Source: UBA877 sp034436335 (lineage in GTDB: Bacteria; Chloroflexota; Anaerolineae; Anaerolineales; Villigracilaceae). Taken from it: DNA of 64,000 nt. This document shows, one piece after another, positions 16,677 to 24,311 of this stretch. Position numbers and translations under genes: made by a program. The stretch's first letter is position 1. Each line of letters opens with the position of its first letter. Below the pieces are notes generated by a model, which ran no database searches, was not told the DNA's origin, and worked only from the letters and a program-made list of their open reading frames with translations. The stretch is from the NCBI GenBank assembly GCA_034436335.1, contig DAOTVO010000037.1, forward strand, positions 62,001 through 126,000, given 5' to 3'.

Positions 16677-17279
16677 TCAATGGATGGTTTCCAAAACCTG
16701 TTGCCACCATGTCTGGGCTTGGGCTGATGGCAACGGGGAGGAGCGTAGTTCAATTACATCACTCACCGGTAGACGCATGCGTGCCACCTGCACCAATTCC
16801 GGGCGGACGACGACCAGGCCAAGACGGTAGTTTTGCGAGCGCAGGGCTGCGAGGGCGTTCGTCCAGCCTTCGCCGCGAAGCAGTTCGAGGGGACCCAGTT
16901 CGTCCACGAGGAAGAGGTCGGCGGGGAGGCAGGAGGCGAGCAGGTCGTTGCCCCAGGCGAGGGTGGAGGGGGAGAAGAGCCAGTGGCCGAGGGGGAGGCC
17001 CTCACCCCCGGCCCCTCTCCCAAGGGGAGAGGGGAGGCCCTCACCCCCGGCCCCTCTCCCAAGGGGAGAGGGGAGTCTTTTGGCAAGCGGGCGGGTTTCG
17101 CCGGTGCGCAGGGCTTGGGCGCGGATGGCGACTTTTTGGCCGTTCTCGAAGACGGGCGGGGAGAGCAGGCCGGCTACGTCCCAACCGGCGGCGCGGGCTT
17201 GTTCGGCAAGGGCGGCACAGAAGGTGGTCTTGCCTGCGCCGGATGGGGCGGTGAGAAGGTAGAGGGGGGACTTTTTCAC
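16677..17279 (-). CDS. THEP1-like nucleoside-triphosphatase carrying two in-frame repeat units
   Basis: A 200-residue P-loop NTPase. Walker A APSGAGKTTFC is at residues 11-21 and the THEP1-style Walker B LFLVDELGPLELL near 121. Residues about 69-94 are two identical 13-residue blocks (LPSPLGRGAGGEG) encoded by a tandem palindromic repeat with a 39-nt period, so the frame is kept. They fall between the first third and the Walker B region, probably in a surface loop. The stop of the WD40 gene overlaps its ATG (ATGA), so the two are translationally coupled. The cellular role is unknown. Confidence 0.85.
   Translation of the reverse strand: MKKSPLYLLTAPSGAGKTTFCAALAEQARAAGWDVAGLLSPPVFENGQKVAIRAQALRTGETRPLAKRLPSPLGRGAGGEGLPSPLGRGAGGEGLPLGHWLFSPSTLAWGNDLLASCLPADLFLVDELGPLELLRGEGWTNALAALRSQNYRLGLVVVRPELVQVARMRLPVSDVIELRSSPLPSAQAQTWWQQVLETIH
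16999..17076. repeat. Two tandem units of the CCCTCACCCCCGGCCCC palindromic repeat
   Basis: Two 39-nt copies, each containing CCCCTCTCCC-AA-GGGGAGAGGGG, a near-perfect hairpin. They are wholly inside the THEP1-like gene. Related units occur at 22457-22554, 24976-25022, 26613-26688 and 31297-31336. Confidence 0.95.
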
Positions 17280-18430
17280 GGGGTCGGCGTGCGGGAAGGT
17301 GTTTTAGAAACAGCAGGTGTAAAGGTCGGATATAGGGTAGGAGTAGCGGTTGTATTCCAGCGCGGCAGTCCCCAGAAACTGACCTCGCCACATCCGCTGG
17401 CAGTCAGCCACCAGCCTTCGGGAGAAAAAGATAGGCTGGTCGTGTGCAGAAATCCTGTGCGCCATTCTCGACTCACATAAGTTGTCAGAAAGCGATTCTC
17501 GGTCAGACTCCACAAATGGAGGACGCATTCCCGTGAGCCAACCACCAGAAAGGAATCATCTGGGGAAAAGGCAAGTGCCGACGGTGTATTGTATCCCATG
17601 TTGTAAGAGCGGTAAGAATCCGGCTCGTGAAGGTTCCAAAAAAGTAGGGAGTTGATTGTTCCCGCAGCCAGGGTATTTCCATCGTGAGAAAGGGCCAGGC
17701 TGGCAACGCCATTATAGATTTCCGGCACGCTCAAAACCTTCTGCCGGGTTTGAGAGGCAACGTCCCAAAAGGTGATGACGTGCGAGCCGGTGATGAGGGT
17801 CGCTCCATCAGGAGTGAAAAACGCATGGGTAATTGGCCACTGTTCCTCTTGAAATGGGTGGCCAATCGGTTGTCCGCTGGCGACATTCCACAAACGCGCC
17901 GTTCCATCCCAGGAGACCGAGACAAGAAGTTTCCCATCGGGAGAAAAAGTCAGGCTTGTAATCCAACTGGTGTGACCGGACATCGGCGCACGCACAAGGA
18001 CGCCTTTTCGGAAATCGTACAGACGGATTTGTCCCTCCCAACTGCCGGCAGCCAGGAGACGGTCATTGGGAGAGAACGCTATATCCGTTTGATGGATGCC
18101 GCTTCCTAAAACGCGAACTTTTCCAAACTCTGGGAGTTCCCACAAGTAAATCCCATCCTTTTCGGGGAGAGCAAAGAGGTCGCCGTCGGGTGAAAATTCG
18201 CCTTTGGATATCCAGGTTTGATCTGGGGTGGGCAGCCGATGTAACAGGGTAAGTTGCAGAAGAATAGCCTCCGTGATAGGCCGCGGGGTAGGCGTGGCGG
18301 TCGGAAATAAGCGTGTCAGCGGGCTAATGGAGTTGAGTAGAGATAAGGCCGCCAGCAGCCACAAACACATGAGGCTGGTAATCAGCAGCCAAATTGGGAA
18401 ACGACGTTTGCGAACGGTTGACGACGACAT
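17276..18430 (-). CDS. WD40-repeat protein with membrane anchor
   Basis: A 384-residue protein. A signal-anchor helix (about residues 13-33) precedes a Pro/Thr linker (TATPTPRP). The beta-propeller repeats are recognisable by FSPDG or FSPND followed by L.A.GS.DG.I.LW (for example DGTARLWNVASG and GQIRLYDFRKG). About six to seven blades can be counted. The C-terminus ends in a TPT-rich tail. It probably faces outwards and scaffolds interactions. It is 10 nt downstream of the ABC ATPase gene on the same strand and coupled to the THEP1-like gene by a 4-nt overlap, but a functional tie with the transporter is not evident. Confidence 0.85.
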   Translation of the reverse strand: MSSSTVRKRRFPIWLLITSLMCLWLLAALSLLNSISPLTRLFPTATPTPRPITEAILLQLTLLHRLPTPDQTWISKGEFSPDGDLFALPEKDGIYLWELPEFGKVRVLGSGIHQTDIAFSPNDRLLAAGSWEGQIRLYDFRKGVLVRAPMSGHTSWITSLTFSPDGKLLVSVSWDGTARLWNVASGQPIGHPFQEEQWPITHAFFTPDGATLITGSHVITFWDVASQTRQKVLSVPEIYNGVASLALSHDGNTLAAGTINSLLFWNLHEPDSYRSYNMGYNTPSALAFSPDDSFLVVGSRECVLHLWSLTENRFLTTYVSREWRTGFLHTTSLSFSPEGWWLTASGCGEVSFWGLPRWNTTATPTLYPTFTPAVSKTPSRTPTP

Positions 18431-18440
18431 GATGACAATT

Positions 18441-19235
18441 TTATAACCAGATCACTTGCCGGTGTCCATTTACTTGAACGAGGCGGATAGGTATGCCATA
18501 GACGCGGCTGAGGGCTTCGGCGGTGAAGACTTGTTCAAGGGTGCCGAATTGCGGCGGGCGGTTGGGTTCCATCAGCAGCACATCATCGGCGAGGGCGAGA
18601 ACGACATCGGGTTCGTGGTTGGTCATCAAAATGGTCACGCCCGAATCGCGCAGACGGCGCAGGATTTCGATGATGCGGGCTTTGTTGCGCAGGTCGAGGT
18701 GGGAGGTGGGTTCGTCTAAGAGCAGTAAATGGTGATTGGTAATTGGAGATTGGAGATTGGAAAGTTGGGCGAGGGCGCGGGCGAGGAGCATGAGTTGACG
18801 CTCGCCGCCGCTGAGTTGGGGGACGGGACGATGAGCGAGGGCTTCGATGCCGACTTGTTCGAGGGCATGGCGGGCGATTTCCGTATCGGCGGCGGAGGGC
18901 ATTTCGAGCGGGGGCAGGTGCGGGGCGCGTCCCATCAGGACGTATTCGAGGACGGTGTAGTCGAAGGGGGTATGCTCCGCTTGCGGGACGAGCGCCATCA
19001 GGCGTCCGCGCTCACGCGGGGGAAGGGCGCGTAGCGGAATCCCCGTCAGACGAATCTCACCCGTCCACGCGGAGAGCCAGCCGAGGGTCAGGGAAAGAAG
19101 CGTGGTCTTGCCGGCGCCGTTGGGTCCCAGAATCGCGGCAATCCGCCCGGGGTGCAGGTCAAAGGTCACGTCTCGTAAAACGGGACGGGAGGGGTGGTAG
19201 CCGAAGGAGACGGAGTGGAAGGAGAGGAGGGGCAT
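18441..19235 (-). CDS. ABC transporter ATP-binding protein (FecE/BtuD/FepC type) with in-frame repeat insertion
   Basis: The cytoplasmic ATPase of a metal-chelate or cobalamin-type importer; 264 residues. Walker A GPNGAGKT is at 37-44, the Q-loop at VPQAEHT, the signature LSGGERQ at 141-147, Walker B LLLLDEP at 170-176, and the H-loop at MTNHEPD. Between signature and Walker B, where relatives have a few residues, there is an extra SNLQSPITNHH-like segment (about 158-169). It is encoded by a GATTGGTAATTGGAGATT tandem repeat (18731-18762). It is the last gene of the operon that includes the FecCD permease. All catalytic motifs are intact, so it is likely functional. Confidence 0.93.
   Translation of the reverse strand: MPLLSFHSVSFGYHPSRPVLRDVTFDLHPGRIAAILGPNGAGKTTLLSLTLGWLSAWTGEIRLTGIPLRALPPRERGRLMALVPQAEHTPFDYTVLEYVLMGRAPHLPPLEMPSAADTEIARHALEQVGIEALAHRPVPQLSGGERQLMLLARALAQLSNLQSPITNHHLLLLDEPTSHLDLRNKARIIEILRRLRDSGVTILMTNHEPDVVLALADDVLLMEPNRPPQFGTLEQVFTAEALSRVYGIPIRLVQVNGHRQVIWL
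18731..18762. repeat. Short ATTGG(A/T)GATT tandem repeat inside the ABC ATPase gene
   Basis: The tandem of GGTGATTGGTAATTGG and GAGATTGGAGATTGG units is AT-rich against its GC-rich surroundings and is in frame. A similar TGATTGGTAATTG stretch lies in the spacer at 32881-32898. Confidence 0.8.
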
Positions 19236-19273
19236 CAGTAATCAGTGAGCAGTAATCAGTGATCAGTGATCAG
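19231..19273. repeat. CAGTGATCAGTAATCAGT-type tandem repeat
   Basis: Degenerate 7-nt units (ATCAGTG/AGCAGTA) fill the spacer between ATPase and permease genes and touch both gene ends. The same family occurs at 23498-23560, 24312-24354, 28868-28918 and 37864-37938. Confidence 0.85.
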
Positions 19274-20247
19274 TGGGGTTTGGGGCGTTGGAAGGTCAGG
19301 AGGGCGAGGAAGATGAGGGCGCCGAAGAGGGAGGTGAGGATGCCGAGCGGGATTTCGCCTGCCAGGAGGGTGCGGGCGAGGTCGTCGCACAGCATGGTGA
19401 AGATGCCGCCCAAGAGCATGGCGGCGGGCAGGCTGGTGCGGGCGTCGGCGCGGAAGGCGCGGCGGGCGATGTGCGGCATGATGAGACCGACCCAGCCGAC
19501 CATGCCGCTGACCGAGATGAGCGCGGCGGTGGGCAGGACGGCGGCGAAGATGAGCAGGAGGCGTTCACGTCCAGGGGCGAGACCGAGCGAGAAGGAGGTT
19601 TGCTCGTCGAGGGAGAGGATGTTGAGCCGCCAGCGGTAGAGGAAGAGGATGACGAGACCTATCAGGATGGCGGGCAGGATGGAGAGCAGTTTGTTCCAGG
19701 TGAGGCTTGCCAGACCGCCCAGCAGCCAGAAGGTGATTTCGGGCAGTTGGGTGAGCGGGTCGGCGAGGTATTTGAGCAAGCCCAGTCCCGCCGAAAAGAG
19801 CGCCGAGACGGCAATGCCCGCCAGGACGAGGCGCAGCACCCAGCCGCCAAAGCGCAGACGGCGCGCCAGCAGGTAGGAGAACGCCAGTCCCGCCAGGGCG
19901 AAGACTGCCGCGCTGGTTTGGGTGAGGAGGGCAGAGCCTCCCAGAAAGACAATCGAAAACGCCGCGCCAAACGCCGCTCCCTGTGAGACGCCGAGGAAGC
20001 CCGGCTCGACCAGCGGGTTGCTGAAGAGGAGTTGAAAGACCATGCCCGCCGCGGAGAGGGTCATGCCGAGCAGCAGGGCGGCGACGAGTCGCGGCAGGCG
20101 CAGGTTGAAGAGCAGCCGCTGGGCGAGTTCGTCAGCAGCGAGGTGGTCGAGAGGGAGGAAGCCAGGCGCGGGGTAACGTCCGATCAGCGCGGAGAGGATG
20201 AAGAGGAGGAGCAGGGCGAGAGTAAGGAATGAGAGGCGGCGGGTCAT
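19270..20247 (-). CDS. FecCD-family ABC transporter permease
   Basis: An integral membrane permease of the iron-siderophore/cobalamin/metal-chelate importer class, 325 residues with about 9-10 helices. Characteristic words are LRLPRLVAALLLGMTLSAAG, NPLVEPGFLGVSQGAAFGAA, the cytoplasmic coupling segment SLGLAPGRERLLL, and GWVGLIMPHIARRAF. The start is placed at the ATG at 20247 (MTRRLSFLTL); the longer reading frame would add 51 residues that do not look like this family. Its expected partner, the substrate-binding lipoprotein, lies upstream at 21466-22617, separated by two oppositely oriented AT-rich genes. Confidence 0.93.
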   Translation of the reverse strand: MTRRLSFLTLALLLLFILSALIGRYPAPGFLPLDHLAADELAQRLLFNLRLPRLVAALLLGMTLSAAGMVFQLLFSNPLVEPGFLGVSQGAAFGAAFSIVFLGGSALLTQTSAAVFALAGLAFSYLLARRLRFGGWVLRLVLAGIAVSALFSAGLGLLKYLADPLTQLPEITFWLLGGLASLTWNKLLSILPAILIGLVILFLYRWRLNILSLDEQTSFSLGLAPGRERLLLIFAAVLPTAALISVSGMVGWVGLIMPHIARRAFRADARTSLPAAMLLGGIFTMLCDDLARTLLAGEIPLGILTSLFGALIFLALLTFQRPKPH

Positions 20248-20281
20248 TGAATTGGCGTTATAATTTTCTCGGAGATTCGTG

Positions 20282-20545
20282 ATGAAAAAATTAGAGCGGA
20301 TTACTTTCGATGAGAACGTCATGGGCGGTCGAGCCTGCATTCGCGGGATGCGAGTGACGGTGGCGCTGCTGCTCAATCTGATTGCCAGCGGCATGACCAC
20401 CGCCGAAATTTTGCAGGAATATCCGTATCTCGAAGAAGAGGATATTCGCCAGGCATTGCAGTACGCCGCGCAATTGGCCGATGAGGCGGTCTATTCCTTG
20501 GGAAAACGTTTGGCTCTACTTGGGGGCAATCCTGATGCGATATAG
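20282..20545 (+). CDS. DUF433 protein (VapB-type antitoxin-like), orphan
   Basis: An 87-residue protein with the DUF433 winged-helix layout: ITFDENVMGGRACIRGMRV followed by LLLNLIASGMTTAEILQEYPYLEEEDI. Family members are usually antitoxins paired with a downstream DUF5615 PIN-like toxin starting MRFLLD. No such toxin follows; a predicted metalloprotease does. GGAG lies 7 nt before the ATG. It is oriented against the flanking ABC transporter genes and marks the left end of an AT-rich island. Confidence 0.85.
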   Translation: MKKLERITFDENVMGGRACIRGMRVTVALLLNLIASGMTTAEILQEYPYLEEEDIRQALQYAAQLADEAVYSLGKRLALLGGNPDAI

Positions 20546-20582
20546 CCAGACGCTAGGCAGTTCTTGTCAATCAAGGTCACGT

Positions 20583-21407
20583 ATGCACGTTATAGACTTG
20601 ACGGAACACTACATTCGACACATTATTCAGCAAGACGATGCCCTCCGCTATGAATCCGTTTTTCCTGAATTATTTCAACATTACTACACATTTTGGGCGC
20701 AGCCGCAATCGTATTCTTTTCGGGATACAGAAGAAATTGTGCGTCGGCGCAATCTCCTTTTCGAACGTCTGCCTCTATTGTCAAAACAATTTGAAAGCAA
20801 AGACTTGCCTATTACAGATGTTGACATACTTCTCTTTGTTGGACATGGCACATCAAACGGACATGCTTTTCCTTCACGGTCTCGTTGGGTAGTTTGGCTT
20901 CCGATTGAGACTTATCACTCGCCACAAGCAGTGGATGTTTTTGTTTCACATGAGATTGCTCACGCTTTGCATTATCAACAGCAGCCAGCATTTTACTTCA
21001 GGGACGAGAGAGAAAAAAATCAAGTGTTTCGACAATTAGTAACGGAAGGGGTGGCGACGTTCATCTCAAAAGAAGTGTTGGGCGTTGGTCATGAAGAAGC
21101 GTTGTGGGCAGATTATCTTCCTCTTGACCGTGTTCAACAATGGTACAGAGCGTGCTTAGAAAGAGAGAGAGAAATATTCCGCATTGTAGCAGATACACTT
21201 AAGCGCAGTGATAGACAAAATCGCTTGTTTTCTTTCTCCGAAACAGAGGACATTCTGGAGAATCGGGCAGGTTACTATGCAGGGCTTATGCTGATTGAGC
21301 GTTATGCCAAGCAACAATATTTTGCGTTACAAGATTTGCTGGGAATAAGCAAGGAAAGGTTTTGGCAAATCATTCAGGTGTCTCTCTCTCAAAAGATTGG
21401 TGATTGA
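20583..21407 (+). CDS. Predicted Zn-dependent protease-like protein (HEIAH motif), AT-rich
   Basis: A protein of 274 residues. VFVSHEIAHALHY near residue 125 is an HExxH-type zinc site, and VTEGVATFISKEV about 40 residues later supplies a likely third ligand (E-x3-F style gluzincin, reminiscent of DUF2268). No signal peptide or membrane segment was seen. The start ATG at 20583 has AAGG upstream; an in-frame ATG at 20535 is possible. Base composition is clearly AT-richer than every neighbour and codon use differs, which suggests recent acquisition. Its substrate is unknown. Confidence 0.7.
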   Translation: MHVIDLTEHYIRHIIQQDDALRYESVFPELFQHYYTFWAQPQSYSFRDTEEIVRRRNLLFERLPLLSKQFESKDLPITDVDILLFVGHGTSNGHAFPSRSRWVVWLPIETYHSPQAVDVFVSHEIAHALHYQQQPAFYFRDEREKNQVFRQLVTEGVATFISKEVLGVGHEEALWADYLPLDRVQQWYRACLEREREIFRIVADTLKRSDRQNRLFSFSETEDILENRAGYYAGLMLIERYAKQQYFALQDLLGISKERFWQIIQVSLSQKIGD

Positions 21408-21465
21408 GAGTTGGTAGTCAGCGTTTGTTTGGGAACGCTGACTACCTGTTTAATTGTCTACTTAT

Positions 21466-22617
21466 CTACGGCAAAACACCTTTGAAGGTCGGGACGATGT
21501 TTTCGGTGACGAAGGCTTCATCCAGCCCATACAGCGTCTGATAGAAATTCTGCGCTTCGGCGGTCATGTCGAGGGATGGGAAGCGGTCGGGGTGGAGTTT
21601 GCCCGCCAGCCAGGTGAGACCGAGAATCCAGCGCGGGTCGGGCTGGTCCCAGGAGTAGAGGTCGGCGGCGAAGGCATGCAGGTTGCCTTCCTGCACGGCG
21701 CGGATGCCCTGCCAGTTGGGGTCGGCTTTCAGCGCTTCGACCACTTCGGGCGCGGGTTTGAAGTAGGAGATGACGAAAATCTGGTCGGCATCCCAGGCGG
21801 CGATTTGCTCCAGGGTGACCTGCGTCCAGCCTTTGGCGGGATTCGCGTCCGCCCAGACGGGTTCGCCGCCCGCCAGTTCGACCATTTGCGTCTGAATCCA
21901 TTTCATCGGCGGGACATTGAAAGCGACGTTGCCGTCTTTGTCGTTGTAGTACAGGACGAGTGTGCGCGGTTTGGGCGTGTCTTTGACGGCGGCGGCGATT
22001 TCGTCCAATTTGTTTTGGTAGAAGGCGGCGACTTCGGCGGCGCGGGTTTCATCGCCAAAGACTTTGCCGAGGATGGCGAGGTCACGGGCGTATTGTTCGG
22101 GAGTCTCGAAGTCAATGTAAACGACGGGGATGCCGAGGGCTTCGATGGGGGCGCCGACGCTTTCGGCGAGGTAACTCTTGAGGAGGACCAAATCCGGCTG
22201 CAGGGCGGCGACCGCTTCGGCACCCGCGTCTCTTTCGAGAACCTGCTTGGCGGCGTAGTCCGGGTCAATCAGACGGATGAAGTTGCTCGACCCCTGACCG
22301 GCGTCGCCCAGCCCGATGATTTTCTGCGCCGCGCCGGGGAAGAGGTAGGCGGCGTCGGCAAGCATGAAGAGGGCTTTGCCGGTGATGACGATACGCTGCG
22401 GAAGGGCGGGGAGGGTGACTTCGCGGTTGAGGGCATCTACAATCGTGACGGGGCTGCCCTCACCCTGTCCCTCTCCCGAAGGGAGAGGGGAGGCGGTCGG
22501 GGCTTCGGTGGCGGGATTGCCCTCACCCTGTCCCTCTCCCGAGGGGAGAGGGGATGCAGGAGAGCATGCCGCCAGGAGCAAGGCGAGCGAGAGGATGAGC
22601 AGGGTGAGACGTTTCAT
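21466..22617 (-). CDS. ABC transporter substrate-binding lipoprotein (helical-backbone metal/cofactor receptor) with two repeat units
   Basis: A 383-residue lipoprotein of the FecB/BtuF/FhuD fold. The lipobox LLLAAC places the modified Cys at residue 18. Immediately after it come two copies of SPLPSGEGQGEG (residues 22-33 and 43-54), encoded by palindromic repeat units and acting as a tether before the binding domain begins at VTIVDALNREVTLPALPQRIV. The domain includes LQPDLVLLKSYL and GIPVVYIDF. The start at 22617 has AAGGAG with 8 nt spacing. Together with FecCD permease, ATPase, DUF364 and the riboswitch-led genes it suggests uptake of a metal chelate or oxyanion cofactor; the ligand is not known. 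Confidence 0.92.
   Translation of the reverse strand: MKRLTLLILSLALLLAACSPASPLPSGEGQGEGNPATEAPTASPLPSGEGQGEGSPVTIVDALNREVTLPALPQRIVITGKALFMLADAAYLFPGAAQKIIGLGDAGQGSSNFIRLIDPDYAAKQVLERDAGAEAVAALQPDLVLLKSYLAESVGAPIEALGIPVVYIDFETPEQYARDLAILGKVFGDETRAAEVAAFYQNKLDEIAAAVKDTPKPRTLVLYYNDKDGNVAFNVPPMKWIQTQMVELAGGEPVWADANPAKGWTQVTLEQIAAWDADQIFVISYFKPAPEVVEALKADPNWQGIRAVQEGNLHAFAADLYSWDQPDPRWILGLTWLAGKLHPDRFPSLDMTAEAQNFYQTLYGLDEAFVTENIVPTFKGVLP
22457..22554. repeat. Two palindromic repeat units (CCCTCACCCTGTCCCTCTCCC type)
   Basis: Units at about 22457-22492 and 22520-22554, each with a CCTCTCCC..GGGAGAGG stem, lie in frame in the lipoprotein gene. They are a sequence variant (CTGT for CCCCGG) of the units at 16999-17076. 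Confidence 0.93.
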
Positions 22618-22725
22618 AACAGTTTCTCCTTGAAAAATAGAGTGATGTAGTGACCGTCCCGAAGGCTGCCAAAAAACGGTCAAATTTGCGCGAAAAACCT
22701 TCGGGACGTTTTTTCAAATCTCGCG

Positions 22726-23499
22726 CTACAGGCGTTCGGCAGTCATGGAGACCAGCCGCACGCCCATTTGACGAAGTTGATGGAAATTGGCGCCCTGACG
22801 CAGCCCGCGCAGCACGGTTTCGGGCTGCTCAACGACTGCGCCGGAAAGGATGACCGCACCCATCTCGAACAGGATGGGGGTGAGCGGGGTGGTGGGACCG
22901 ACGATGACCATCGGCACGCCGGGACGCCGCAGGGCGATGAGGTCATCGAAGGTATGGTTGAGCAGGGTCATGGCGGTTATCCCCAGCACGTCGGCTTGGG
23001 GGATGATTTCGGGGGCGCGCTCGGCGGGAATATCCAGTTCGTCCTGCGGGTTTTGCTCCAACACGAGCAGACGCCCAACCCTGGGGCGCAGTTCGGGGAC
23101 GTAGGGGAAGTGTCCGACCATGACGACGGTCTTGCCTGTGCCGAGGCGGGCGAGGACTTCCTTCGAGTGCAGGTCAGTCCACAGGTCGGGGTGAGGCGGG
23201 AGCAGGGCGTTGACGGCTGCCATGCCCAGCGAGACTTCCGGCGGATGCGGCGAGTGGACGTATTCCGCCAGTTGACGCGCCGAGAGTTCGGTCAGATGAC
23301 CGGCGCGGGCGACGGCGGGGTCGGTGGTGTAGTGATGCGATTCGTCGCCGACGGTGGCGGCCAGCCCGCAGCGGACAATACCATCCACTTCGGCGAGGAC
23401 GGTTGTCCAGTACAGCCCGATGTGGACATCGAGGAGTTTGCCCTCCGGCAGGGTGGGCAGGAGGCGGGAGAAGAGGGTGGAGCGGGTGAGGTCGGTCAT
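22726..23499 (-). CDS. DUF364 family protein (putative heavy-metal chelatase-like)
   Basis: A 257-residue cytosolic protein. Recognisable parts are the N-terminal DUF4213-like region (VLAEVDGIVRCGLAATVG), then the Rossmann-like DUF364 part with VVMVGHFPYVPELR, LLVLEQNPQ, DVLGITAMTLLNHTFDDLI and VIVGPTTPLTPILFEMGAVILSG. The family was structurally linked to metal chelation and is often found beside FecCD-type transporters, as here. It lies in the same direction between the lipoprotein and TauE/SafE genes. The reaction is not known. Confidence 0.87.
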   Translation of the reverse strand: MTDLTRSTLFSRLLPTLPEGKLLDVHIGLYWTTVLAEVDGIVRCGLAATVGDESHHYTTDPAVARAGHLTELSARQLAEYVHSPHPPEVSLGMAAVNALLPPHPDLWTDLHSKEVLARLGTGKTVVMVGHFPYVPELRPRVGRLLVLEQNPQDELDIPAERAPEIIPQADVLGITAMTLLNHTFDDLIALRRPGVPMVIVGPTTPLTPILFEMGAVILSGAVVEQPETVLRGLRQGANFHQLRQMGVRLVSMTAERL

Positions 23500-23560
23500 C
23501 AGTTATCAGTGAGCAGTTATCAGTGAGCAGTGGGCAGTGAGCGGTGAGCAGTGGGCAATG
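23498..23560. repeat. CAGTGAGCAGTTATCAGTGAGCAGTGGGCAG-type tandem repeat
   Basis: Degenerate 7-nt units fill the whole spacer between the TauE/SafE and DUF364 genes and may include the start region of the latter. Confidence 0.85.
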
Positions 23561-23561
23561 G

Positions 23562-24311
23562 TCAGCGGCCAAGGGTCAGCCAGTAGAGGCCAACGGCGAG
23601 GAAGAGGATGACGCCCAAGGTGCGGCGGATGGCGATGTGCGAGAATTTCAGCGCGCCGAGGCGGCTGCCAATCAACGCGCCAGTCACGCCGACAGCCAAC
23701 AGGGGAATCCCAAATTCGCCGAGCGAGAACGTGCCGTTGGCGAAGCGCCCAACCAGCCCGCTGACCGAGTTGATGGCAATGAACGCGCCAGCCGAGGCGG
23801 CGGCTTGTTTGGGGGTTCCCCAACCCGCCAGAATGATGAGCGGGGAGAGGAAGATTCCGCCGCCGATGCCAATCATGCCCGAAAGCAAGCCGATTCCCGC
23901 GCCGCTCGCCAGCGCCGCCCAGAGCGGGACGGGGCGCGGAGTCCAGTCCGATTGATCGGAGAGGACGGGGAAGAAGGTCATGCGCAGGGCGAGGTAGGTG
24001 AGAACAGCATAAAGGAGGAGAAAGTAGGTTTGTTCGGTCAGTTTGAAGGTCCCGCCGAGAAACGCCGCGGGGATGGAGGTCAGCAAAAAGGGGAGGAGCA
24101 GTTTGGGGCGGAAATGCCCGGCGCGGAAGTAATTGATGAATGAAATGGTCGAGACAAAAACGTTCAACACCAGCGCTGCGCTGGACATGACGCTGGCGGG
24201 GATGTCGAAGAAACTCATCGAGAGCAGGTAGCCCGATGCGCCGCCAAAGCCCGCAGTGGAGTAGAGGACGGCGACGAGGAAGATGAGGAGGAAGAGGAGG
24301 GGGTGGGTCAT
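23562..24311 (-). CDS. Sulfite exporter TauE/SafE family membrane protein
   Basis: A 249-residue protein with about 7-8 helices. The duplicated TauE/SafE motif is visible as AGFGGASGYLLSM near the start and GLLSGMIGIGGGIFLSPLIILAGW in the second half. The family moves sulfite, sulfonates or other anions across the inner membrane. In this operon the cargo may be the same oxyanion or sulfur compound handled by the neighbouring cofactor genes, which is inference. It overlaps the FmdE-like gene by ATGA. Confidence 0.92.
   Translation of the reverse strand: MTHPLLFLLIFLVAVLYSTAGFGGASGYLLSMSFFDIPASVMSSAALVLNVFVSTISFINYFRAGHFRPKLLLPFLLTSIPAAFLGGTFKLTEQTYFLLLYAVLTYLALRMTFFPVLSDQSDWTPRPVPLWAALASGAGIGLLSGMIGIGGGIFLSPLIILAGWGTPKQAAASAGAFIAINSVSGLVGRFANGTFSLGEFGIPLLAVGVTGALIGSRLGALKFSHIAIRRTLGVILFLAVGLYWLTLGR

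Noticed and set aside
14962..16710. 582-codon open frame on the minus strand opposite hutU
   Set aside because: hutU on the plus strand is complete and conserved; the reverse translation has no family features.
16999..17076. Direct repeats that could suggest a CRISPR array
   Set aside because: Units are adjacent without unique spacers, palindromic throughout and translated in frame; no cas operon is present.
20282..21407. Complete toxin-antitoxin pair
   Set aside because: The DUF433 protein is antitoxin-like, but the following gene is an HEIAH metalloprotease-like protein, not a PIN-type toxin.
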